NCBI RefSeq assembly: GCF_007993045.1 | Contig: NZ_VOOR01000040.1 | Span: 1-48,588 of the forward strand | DNA length: 48,588 bases | From: Phaeodactylibacter luteus | GTDB taxonomy: Bacteria > Bacteroidota > Bacteroidia > Chitinophagales > Saprospiraceae | Direction: 5' to 3' | In this document: in pieces, positions 9,315 through 16,940 of the stretch | Numbering within the stretch: position 1 is the first letter of the stretch | How the letters are laid out: the number at the start of each line of letters is the position of its first letter | Position numbers and translations under genes: made by a program | The notes under the pieces: model-generated | What the model was told of the DNA's origin: nothing | Database searches by the model: none | Seen by the model: only the letters and a program-made list of their open reading frames with translations

Positions 9315-12300
9315 TTAGTCAATGAGACGGATGTTGCGCAGGCCATAGCTTTCGCAGTAAGGGCTACAGCCAGTGGTCTGGAAATTGAGCACGGGAGAAG
9401 CCCCATCCCCGCAATCGGTCCTGATCCGGTATTCATAGGAGGTACAGGGGCTGAAGCCTGCCAGGGATGCGAGGTTGGAAGCGGCCTCAAAGCTGGCCCA
9501 TTGGGCTGTGCCTGCAATCCGGATATCGAGGAAATAGAGGGAGGCGCCGTCCACTGCAGGCCAGGTGAAGTTGGCCCGCGTAGGCTGCAGCCCGGAATGG
9601 GCAGCTGAGCCAGGCGGATCACAGCTCGTGTTGGCTTGTTGGGTCACGGAAATAGCTACGGGGCTGGCCAGCCCATTGGGGTCGGTCAGGGCCACCGAAG
9701 TAAAGCGGGAAGTGCCCAAGGGGTTGGCGGTGTAGCTGAGGGTGACCGTAGCCGGGCCGCTGCCGCTCCCAGGAGATAGCCCGGTGATCCAGCCTACATT
9801 TTCGTTCAGCTGCCAATTGACGTTGGCACTGACTTGGAAGGTGGTGCTGCCGGCCTCAGGTGGCAATACGATATTCGTTGGGCTGGCAGAGAGCAAAGGG
9901 GTAGCCCCTTCCTGGAAAATTTGGACATTCCGGTTGATCCCGCTGCTGTTGACGACAATCGTTGCACTTCTGCCTTGGGGGGAGGGGTTGGGCTGGCAAA
10001 TGATCTGACTGCTGCTGCCTGAGCCTGTGCCCGGGGAAGCGCTCAGCCAAGATTGGCTTCCAGCAGGGATGCTGATGCTCCAACTGTTATTTGCGGTGAT
10101 GTTAATGCCCTGAGTGCCTCCTGTGGCCTGAAAAGTCAGGCTGTTTGGTGTGACGGTCAGCGTAGGGGCTGGGGCGGAAAGGTTGAGGGAATAGTCCTCT
10201 ACATCGCTCCGGCCGTTGACCTGGCAGGGGGTAGGATAGCCTTCGGTGCTCATGGCGACGCGCATCCTGACCTGCCCGGTGAGGGCGGCAGCCGGCACGG
10301 TGAAATTGGCCGTGGTGGGGGCTGTGACGCCCGATGTTTTGGAGACGATCTGCTCCCCGGCGTCGTTGAAGTCGGCATCCCCGTTGAAGTCGGCCCAAAC
10401 GCGCCAGTAAACGAGGTTGGCGGTAGCGTTGGTGGACTCGTCGGGGTCGAGGGTGATGGTGTAGGACTGGCCTTTCTGCAGGCTGGCAGACTGAGGGGTG
10501 AAGTCGGAATGCCCATATCCGTTGCCGGAAGGGTTGCTGAGGTTGGCCAGCGCGACCCTTTCGATCCAGTTGTCGAAGGAGTTGCCGTAGGCATAGCAGT
10601 GGTCGTCCCCGCAGCCGAGGGTAGGCACGGTCAGGGAGGAGCTCCAGGGGCCGGGCACGCCATCGCAGACGGACTGCACCTGCACTTCGTAGAAAGAGCA
10701 AGGGGTTTTATTGAGGGAAATGATCCCGGAGAAGTCGGTGAAGGTAGACCAGGAAGCGGTGCCCTGCTGCCGGAAGCGGACGTTGTAGCCCACCCCAGTT
10801 TCATTGTCCCAATTGACGACAAAATGGGAGTAGCCGTTGCTGGTCAGGGCAATGCCAGTGGGCGGGTTGCACGCTGGGGCGGAAAGGTTGAGGGAATAGT
10901 CCTCTACATCGCTCCGGCCGTTGACCTGGCAGGGGGTGGGGTAGCCTTCGGTGCTCATGGCGACGCGCATCCTGACCTGCCCGGTGAGGGCGGCAGCCGG
11001 CACGGTGAAATTGGCCGTGGTGGGGGCTGTGACGCCCGATGTTTTGGAGACGATCTGCTCCCCGGCGTCGTTGAAGTCGGCATCCCCGTTGAAGTCTGCC
11101 CAAACGCGCCAGTAAACGAGGTTGGCGGTAGCGTTGGTGGACTCGTCGGGGTCGAGGGTGATGGTGTAGGACTGGCCTTTCTGCAGGCTGGCCGCCTGAG
11201 GGGTGAAGTCGGAATGCCCATATCCGTTGCCGGAAGGGTTGCTGAGGTTGGCCAGCGCGACCCTTTCGATCCAGTTGTCGAAGGAGTTGCCGTAGGCATA
11301 GCAGTGGTCGTCCCCGCAGCCGAGGGTAGGCACGGTCAGGGAGGAGCTCCAGGGGCCGGGCACGCCATCGCAGACGGACTGCACCTGCACTTCGTAGAAA
11401 GAGCAAGGGGTTTTATTGAGGGAAATGATCCCGGAGAAGTCGGTGAAGGTAGACCAGGAAGCGGTGCCCTGCTGCCGGAAGCGGACGTTGTAGCCCACCC
11501 CAGTTTCATTGTCCCAATTGACGACAAAATGGGAGTAGCCGTTGCTGGTCAGGGCAATGCCAGTGGGCGGGTTGCACGCTGGGGCGGAAAGGTTGAGGGA
11601 ATAGTCCTCTACATCGCTCCGGCCGTTGACCTGGCAGGGGGTGGGGTAGCCTTCGGTGCTCATGGCGACGCGCATCCTGACCTGCCCGGTGAGGGCGGCA
11701 GCCGGCACGGTGAAATTGGCCGTGGTGGGGGCTGTGACGCCCGATGTTTTGGAGACGATCTGCTCCCCGGCGTCGTTGAAGTCGGCATCCCCGTTGAAGT
11801 CGGCCCAAACGCGCCAGTACACGAGGTTGGCGGTAGCGTTGGTGGACTCGTCGGGGTCGAGGGTGATGGTGTAGGACTGGCCTTTCTGCAGGCTGGCCGC
11901 CTGAGGGGTGAAGTCGGAATGCCCATATCCGTTGCCGGAAGGGTTGCTGAGGTTGGCCAGCGCGACCCTTTCGATCCAGTTGTCGAAGGAGTTGCCGTAG
12001 GCATAGCAGTGGTCGTCCCCGCAGCCGAGGGTGGGCACGGTCAGCGAGGAGCTCCAAGGGCCGGGCACGCCATCGCAGACGGACTGCACCTGCCATTCGT
12101 AAGTGGTACAGGGCAGTTTATTCAAAGATGTATGGCCAGAGAAGCCCTCCAAAAATATCCAATCAGTATCTCCCAGCCTGCGGTATCTGACGTTGTAGTC
12201 CACTCCGGATACATTATCCCAGTTTATCTGGAAATGGGAGTAGCCTTGAGAAGTGATTTCAATGCCGGTAGCAGGAGGGCAGAAGCCAGGAGTTGTAAAG

Positions 12301-14015
12301 GTCTCCGATTGCGACCACTCGCTCCAGGTGCTGCCGCAGCGGACCGCCACTACGTACTCATAAGTCTGGCCGGGGGCAAGGTTGCTGATGGTAGCCGAAT
12401 TGGTGGGAGTGCCATCGATGTTGACCCAAGTGCCGCCGACTGGGCGGTAGGCCCAGTCATAGAAGTCTACGTTGGGCGTAGTGCAGTTAAGCCGTGCAGA
12501 GGAGGAGGTAATGTTGCTGGCAAATATTTGGGAAAGGGTAGGGGGAGAGCAGCTCTCTCCAAGGTATCCCTCCAAGGCATTCTCCAAGTTGGGCAATGGG
12601 CCGATTTTTTGGGAAGCCGGATATTGGCCGCTTTGCTGTGGCAGGCCAGTCGAAACCAAGAGCCCCCGGAGCTGAAGGGGGTCCAATGGCCCGCCGTTTT
12701 GTTCAATTTGGATGGCCTGTACCAAAGCTGCTGCGCCTAAAACGATAGGGGAAGCGGAAGAGGTGCCGCCAAAAGAACTGGTATAATAATAATTCGGGCC
12801 TTCGTTATCGTAGGCATCTCCATCGCCAGTTGTCCAAACGTTCTCTCCAAAGCCCTGTAGGTTGACACGGCTGCCATAGTTGCTGAACCATAGACGGCTC
12901 CTTGCCGTTTGAGACCCGGTGGGTGCAGAGGCGCCGGCGCCTACAATGATCGCTCCGGAATCATTGGCATTAGAAAAGGGGTAATGGTTGTTGTTGCCAC
13001 TCTGATTAGCGTTGGCGTCAAGGTTTTGGCTCCCATTCCCAGCCGCCTCCACTACGTTTCGCCCATTGCCGACCGCCAGCACGATGGCATCATAATAGGG
13101 TTGTATGTATTCTACTGCTACGAGCCCGGTTTGACCAGATCCAGTTTGGTTTGGGCCTGCTACCTGCTGCTCAATCAGCAGAAAGTCACCAACAGAGGTG
13201 ACCTGCAGCGATTGGAGGACAGAATTGGCGATATCGTACTGCCCAGCGCTGTTGTGCGCCCCGGCGAAGTAAAGGCTGGCCTGTGGCACAATGCCCGTTA
13301 TCCCAAAGCTGTTCTCTCGCCCCCCTAGTATGCCAAGAACGGCCGTGCCATGGTCGTTGCCAAAACCATTAAAAAAGGAAGTCCCTCCCACTATGGATAC
13401 GTTGGGGAGGTCGAAGTGGTTTGCGTTAAAGCTGTATTCAATGTCCACAATCCTAAGCCCCTGCCCTTTTTCTCCAAAGTTGGCATATACCCAATCGGCG
13501 CCAATGCCATGTGCTGCTGTCAGGTAGGTCTGATTGGGCACAAAGTTGCCGGGGGGCAAAGGAGGGGCAACGGCCTCGGGGAGGCGCCCGGCATAGGTGA
13601 TGGCTGGGATTTGCCTAGACCGTTCAAGGGCTTCTTCTATGCTGAACCCCGGGCGGATCGTCAGGTAGAAATAGGTGTTGAAATCCGCAACCTTCTTAGG
13701 GGCCAGCGTTTTGGAGGCTTGCGTTTTTTGGTCCCAAAAAGATTGGGCAGTGCTTTGGTACTCCAAGAGCGTTTCCCTGTTGATCCCTTGGATGTAAGGG
13801 CTGAAATGCCCTATTTCAGCCAGCTGGTAAAAGCCTGTTGTATCCGAGGCTACCGTTAGGAATTGCAGCTGTCCGTTTTCGGCTTCTGCTACAGTGCCTT
13901 CTGCCCATTTGATGCAGATCGCCTGGCTGGGCGCATCAGCGCCCGGGGCAGGCAAGGTTTGGGCAGTTAGCCCTGAAAAGCAGTAAAGGCAAAAGAGTAG
14001 GATTGTTTTTTTCAT
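9315..14015 (-). CDS. S8 peptidase with fibronectin III / GEVED / BACON array, no T9SS tail
   Basis: 1566 aa. Signal peptide (ends about residue 19), propeptide, then a peptidase domain at about 160-475 with the full triad: Asp191 (RIVDIEYSF), His222 (NDHGTAVLG) and Ser419 (GGTSSASP); Asn327 sits in AAGNG. Residues about 490-1280 alternate fibronectin III and GEVED modules, including three nearly identical blocks of 235 aa. Two BACON modules (about 1285-1465) and a last fibronectin III module follow. The protein stops in CESYGLRNIRLID, which resembles the first strand of a GEVED domain, so the end looks truncated and there is no sorting domain. It is the first gene of the secreted cluster. 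The peptidase call is firm; export by T9SS cannot be supported. Confidence 0.9.
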   Translation of the reverse strand: MKKTILLFCLYCFSGLTAQTLPAPGADAPSQAICIKWAEGTVAEAENGQLQFLTVASDTTGFYQLAEIGHFSPYIQGINRETLLEYQSTAQSFWDQKTQASKTLAPKKVADFNTYFYLTIRPGFSIEEALERSRQIPAITYAGRLPEAVAPPLPPGNFVPNQTYLTAAHGIGADWVYANFGEKGQGLRIVDIEYSFNANHFDLPNVSIVGGTSFFNGFGNDHGTAVLGILGGRENSFGITGIVPQASLYFAGAHNSAGQYDIANSVLQSLQVTSVGDFLLIEQQVAGPNQTGSGQTGLVAVEYIQPYYDAIVLAVGNGRNVVEAAGNGSQNLDANANQSGNNNHYPFSNANDSGAIIVGAGASAPTGSQTARSRLWFSNYGSRVNLQGFGENVWTTGDGDAYDNEGPNYYYTSSFGGTSSASPIVLGAAALVQAIQIEQNGGPLDPLQLRGLLVSTGLPQQSGQYPASQKIGPLPNLENALEGYLGESCSPPTLSQIFASNITSSSARLNCTTPNVDFYDWAYRPVGGTWVNIDGTPTNSATISNLAPGQTYEYVVAVRCGSTWSEWSQSETFTTPGFCPPATGIEITSQGYSHFQINWDNVSGVDYNVRYRRLGDTDWIFLEGFSGHTSLNKLPCTTYEWQVQSVCDGVPGPWSSSLTVPTLGCGDDHCYAYGNSFDNWIERVALANLSNPSGNGYGHSDFTPQAASLQKGQSYTITLDPDESTNATANLVYWRVWADFNGDADFNDAGEQIVSKTSGVTAPTTANFTVPAAALTGQVRMRVAMSTEGYPTPCQVNGRSDVEDYSLNLSAPACNPPTGIALTSNGYSHFVVNWDNETGVGYNVRFRQQGTASWSTFTDFSGIISLNKTPCSFYEVQVQSVCDGVPGPWSSSLTVPTLGCGDDHCYAYGNSFDNWIERVALANLSNPSGNGYGHSDFTPQAASLQKGQSYTITLDPDESTNATANLVYWRVWADFNGDADFNDAGEQIVSKTSGVTAPTTANFTVPAAALTGQVRMRVAMSTEGYPTPCQVNGRSDVEDYSLNLSAPACNPPTGIALTSNGYSHFVVNWDNETGVGYNVRFRQQGTASWSTFTDFSGIISLNKTPCSFYEVQVQSVCDGVPGPWSSSLTVPTLGCGDDHCYAYGNSFDNWIERVALANLSNPSGNGYGHSDFTPQSASLQKGQSYTITLDPDESTNATANLVYWRVWADFNGDADFNDAGEQIVSKTSGVTAPTTANFTVPAAALTGQVRMRVAMSTEGYPTPCQVNGRSDVEDYSLNLSAPAPTLTVTPNSLTFQATGGTQGINITANNSWSISIPAGSQSWLSASPGTGSGSSSQIICQPNPSPQGRSATIVVNSSGINRNVQIFQEGATPLLSASPTNIVLPPEAGSTTFQVSANVNWQLNENVGWITGLSPGSGSGPATVTLSYTANPLGTSRFTSVALTDPNGLASPVAISVTQQANTSCDPPGSAAHSGLQPTRANFTWPAVDGASLYFLDIRIAGTAQWASFEAASNLASLAGFSPCTSYEYRIRTDCGDGASPVLNFQTTGCSPYCESYGLRNIRLID
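10171..12091. repeat. 705-bp in-frame tandem repeat inside the S8 peptidase gene
   Basis: Copies begin at 10171, 10876 and 11581, exactly 705 bp (235 codons) apart. The third ends near 12091, where the fibronectin III module diverges. Copies differ by only a few bases. Each unit encodes one GEVED plus one fibronectin III module. The low divergence points to recent duplication or gene conversion. Confidence 0.9.
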
Positions 14016-14429
14016 AGGGTCTAGTTTTTAGCATCCAGAGGCTGCTGTTCATTCCGTAGCGGCTTTTGCGGGCAGCCACTATGTACTCACCAAGGGTTAA
14101 GGTAAGCAAGCTGAGCAGTAGCGGCTAAGACATTTTTGGGTGTTTATAAGCGTTCATTTGAAAGTGAATGCCTTTTTTAGTAATTGGTTTACAGTATTTT
14201 AGGTCCATTTTGTTGTAATGCTGGAATTGGGCTTTCCCTTTGTTTTGCAGTCAGGGCTTGGGCAGGGGGGCAGCCTGTGCACTGTTGGGGTTTGGACTTT
14301 TAGTACAATGCAGCCCCACCCTTACCGTGCTCACAGTAAGGCTCCGCAGGCGGGCGGTGGCCCAAAGGGGGTACGTAACGCTCAGTCCACAAGCGGTGTC
14401 AGCCTGCTGAGGCTTTGGCACTCCGATGG

Positions 14430-14580
14430 CAGCGGCCTAGCGCTGCGAAGGGGTAGCAGCCCGTCAGGGCCGAGCGGACAGCGAGCCCCGCAGCATAGCG
14501 GCACCTGCCTTCAGGCAGGTGCAGGCTCCACCCCTTGGTGCAGGAGAAGCTCCAAAAAAGTGACAATTTTGTTTTGCGCC
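14430..14580 (+). mobile_element. Family A MITE-like element, copy A2
   Basis: Good core match with the hairpin CCTGCCTTCAGGCAGG and a right end GACAATTTTGTTTTGCGCC that fits the family terminal repeat. The left terminus is not recognisable; the unit may begin somewhat before 14430. Confidence 0.65.
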
Positions 14581-14794
14581 CATAAATCAGGCAAATAGGG
14601 ATTATGGGATCCGGATGGATGTACGAGGAGCAGTGCTAAGACTGGAAAAATACCGTAACGCTTGATAAATATACATTTTTTTGGCCTAAAAACAAGGGCC
14701 GGCGGGCAAAAATCCTGGAAGTGTGCCCAAACGGAATGCCAACACGATGTTCAGAATTAACCTAACTTCTCCTATGCAAATATCTTCATTTGTA

Positions 14795-14802
14795 TATATT
14801 TG
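14795..14802 (+). promoter_or_regulatory. Putative -7 promoter box
   Basis: TATATTTG is an exact match to TAnnTTTG, 48 bp before the ATG at 14850. No convincing -33 box is seen at the expected distance. Confidence 0.4.
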
Positions 14803-14849
14803 GGGCGGACGGGGCACAGCGCCCCTGCCATTTTAGTTGGCTACAGAGT

Positions 14850-15248
14850 ATGATGGATATATTGGTAATTGGGACTGATGACGCCATCCGCACGCAAATA
14901 GCAGCGGGGTATTTGGCATACTATGCACAGGAGCGCCTGAGGGTAGAAACCGCGGGCATCAGCCCGGCCCTGCCCGAGCCTGAGGTGGTAAGAGCTATGC
15001 AATCGGACTTTATTGATGTCAGCCAGAATCTGCCCCGTGCAGTCACGGATTATGCCGGGCAGCACTTTGACTATGTCCTGACGGTAGCCGAGGTCCTTCC
15101 TGCCGATTACCTTTCGGGCATTACCTACAACCATTTGGTACATTTTTCCTTTCCGGTATGGCAGACCGGAGGCAGCCCGGAGCAGCTCAGCCGGCTGCAG
15201 GAGGCCATCAAGCGTGAAGTCTTGTTGTTCCTTGGGAGCTTGCCCTAG
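14850..15248 (+). CDS. Low-molecular-weight phosphatase / ArsC-like fold protein, catalytic Cys absent
   Basis: 132 aa from the first of two adjacent ATGs (14850/14853); earlier starts would overlap the promoter box. The overall pattern matches the LMW-PTP/arsenate reductase family: beta1 and P-loop (ILVIGTDDAIRTQIAAGYL), the TAGIS-like segment, and FDYVLTVAEV where ArsC has DYVITVCD, then HFSFP. In the P-loop CX5R the nucleophile Cys is Gly8 while Arg14 is kept. The second Cys is Ala, and the Asp after SFP is Val. This is therefore very likely a pseudo-enzyme with a binding or regulatory role. The stop codon TAG is formed by the TA target plus the first base of a family C element. Confidence 0.75.
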   Translation: MMDILVIGTDDAIRTQIAAGYLAYYAQERLRVETAGISPALPEPEVVRAMQSDFIDVSQNLPRAVTDYAGQHFDYVLTVAEVLPADYLSGITYNHLVHFSFPVWQTGGSPEQLSRLQEAIKREVLLFLGSLP

Positions 15249-15410
15249 TGCCTTAAGTCATAAATCTCTGATACTTAAGTTGAAGTTGTTTTCCGGCTAA
15301 TCAAGGCGAAGGTTCGCGACTTTAGCCCGAGCTAAAGGAGCGGTTCTTTAACGAAAAGTAGGCGGAAAAGAACGAAACTTGGGGAGTCAAGGATTTATGG
15401 CTTGAGGCAC
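15248..15410 (-). mobile_element. Family C MITE, copy C1 (163 bp, TA target)
   Basis: Terminal inverted repeats GTGCCTTAAGTCATAAATC and GATTTATGGCTTGAGGCAC, flanked by TA on both sides (15246-15247 and 15411-15412). It is the reverse complement of C2 (21114-21276), about 96% identical by eye. TA duplication is typical of IS630/Tc1-mariner-type transposition. There is no coding capacity. It contains the conserved loop ending in CGCCTTGATTAG. Confidence 0.85.
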
Positions 15411-15549
15411 TAGCCGCACTTTCGTCGGGCGAGAACCATAACTCCTCTAAAGGGTTTTTATTTGTGGTTGGCGTTTTGCAAATTGCGCCTGCTTTCAAAA
15501 TGGCTGCCTTTTGTACTGGCCAGCCTTAAATCCCTTTCCAAAAAATATA
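15411..15549. other. Leader region upstream of the M16 peptidase operon
   Basis: Contains TTTATTTG, a 7-of-8 match to TAnnTTTG, at about 15458-15465, a possible promoter for the M16 genes. No other structure is obvious. Confidence 0.3.
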
Positions 15550-16887
15550 ATGAATATGACTCTAGCCAGAAAAATCGCCTTGCTGCTTGCCTTTGCTGTA
15601 GGAGTGCCTTCCTTGTTTGCTCAAGAGCGGGGGATCGAGTTCGAGACCATGAAGCTGGACAACGGCCTCGAGGTCATCTTGCATCAGGACAAAAGCACCC
15701 CCATTGTGGCCCTTGCGGTAATGTACCACGTGGGCTCGAAGAATGAGAACCCGGACCGTACAGGCTTTGCCCACTTTTTCGAGCACCTGCTTTTCGAAGG
15801 CTCAGAAAACATCGAGCGCGGGCAGTTCGACAAGTACATCCAAAACGCCGGGGGCACCCTTAATGCTTATACTTCTTCTGATGTTACCTGCTACTTTGAA
15901 ATACTGCCCTCCAATCAGCTGGAGCTCGGGCTTTGGCTGGAGTCGGAGCGCATGCTCCATGCCAAAGTGGACCAAAAAGGGGTGGAGACCCAAAGGGAGG
16001 TCGTCAAAGAAGAAATGCGGCAGCGATATGATAATCAGCCCTACGGCACCTTCCTGCTCGAAGTGCTGGACCGCGCCTACACCAAGCACCCTTATCAGTG
16101 GCCGACCATTGGCTCTATGGACCACCTCAATGCCGCTACTGAGGCCGACTACATCAACTTTTACAAAGATTTCTATGTGCCCAACAACGCGGTCTTGGTC
16201 ATTGCAGGCGATATCGAGCCCAAGCAGGCCAAAGCATGGGTGGAGCAGTATTTCAGCTCGATACCAGCTAAGCAGGGCAAGATCTACCGGCCAGAGGTAG
16301 AGGAGCCTGCCATGAAAAAGGAAGTGCGGGATACCATATTCGACCAGGTGCAGCTGCCGGCTGTCTTCCATGCTTACCGCATCCCTTCAGTGCAGGACAA
16401 AGACATCTACGCCATCAAAATGCTCAACAAGCTCCTTTCTGAAGGGGAAAGCTCCCGCATGCGCAAAGCCCTTGTGGACGAGCAGCAGAAAGCACTGACC
16501 GTATTCAATTATGCTATGGAAATGGAGGACCCCGGCCTGGCCATCACTTTCGCCATCACTAGCGCGGGGGTAGATGCCAAAGACTTGGAAGAGGCTATGG
16601 ACGCGGAGGTGGAACGGGTGCGCGACGAGCTGATCTCTGAAGCGGAGTACAGCAAGCTGCTCAACCAGGTGGAGTCCGACTTTTTTACCGACAACGCTAC
16701 CATGTTCGGTATCGCCAACAACCTGGCGACCTACCATACCCTTCAGGGCGATGCCAACCTGATCAATACAGAACTGGAGAAGTATCAGGCGGTCACCCGC
16801 GAAGACATCAAGCGCGTGGCCAACAAGTATTTTCAGCCCAGCAACCGCGTTGCCCTGTATTATCTGCCTGAGCCGGCTAAGCCATAG
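15550..16887 (+). CDS. M16 family zinc metallopeptidase (active subunit)
   Basis: 445 aa. The start at 15550 gives a clean signal peptide (MNMTLARKIALLL, cleavage after SLFAQ). The zinc motif HXXEH is intact at His75-Phe-Phe-Glu78-His79, and the third ligand region is EVVKEEMRQ. Family: pitrilysin/processing-peptidase-like proteins, here exported to the periplasm. The next gene, 53 bp downstream, encodes an M16 protein without the zinc motif, the usual arrangement of heterodimeric bacterial M16B peptidases. Inferred role: degradation of peptides or small unfolded proteins in the periplasm. Confidence 0.93.
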   Translation: MNMTLARKIALLLAFAVGVPSLFAQERGIEFETMKLDNGLEVILHQDKSTPIVALAVMYHVGSKNENPDRTGFAHFFEHLLFEGSENIERGQFDKYIQNAGGTLNAYTSSDVTCYFEILPSNQLELGLWLESERMLHAKVDQKGVETQREVVKEEMRQRYDNQPYGTFLLEVLDRAYTKHPYQWPTIGSMDHLNAATEADYINFYKDFYVPNNAVLVIAGDIEPKQAKAWVEQYFSSIPAKQGKIYRPEVEEPAMKKEVRDTIFDQVQLPAVFHAYRIPSVQDKDIYAIKMLNKLLSEGESSRMRKALVDEQQKALTVFNYAMEMEDPGLAITFAITSAGVDAKDLEEAMDAEVERVRDELISEAEYSKLLNQVESDFFTDNATMFGIANNLATYHTLQGDANLINTELEKYQAVTREDIKRVANKYFQPSNRVALYYLPEPAKP

Positions 16888-16940
16888 CCGGTACTACTAC
16901 GGGCAAAACCTGATTTAAAGACCAAATTCAACACTGAAAG

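Larger units (their letters stand above)
14016..14849. other. Long intergenic region between divergent genes
   Basis: About 830 bp without a supported gene. It holds the unmapped promoter of the S8 cluster, an imperfect hairpin near 14150-14175 (GCGTTCA/TGAATGC followed by a T run), the family A copy at 14430-14580 and the promoter of the next gene at 14795. A 126-codon frame here is repeat translation. Confidence 0.6.

Noticed and set aside
10053-12740. 895-codon open frame on the plus strand
   Set aside because: Antisense to the 705-bp repeats of the S8 peptidase; glycine/valine-rich translation repeats with the same period and has no domain.
14150-14180. Terminator on the plus strand
   Set aside because: An imperfect hairpin with a T run is present, but no plus-strand gene or promoter precedes it.
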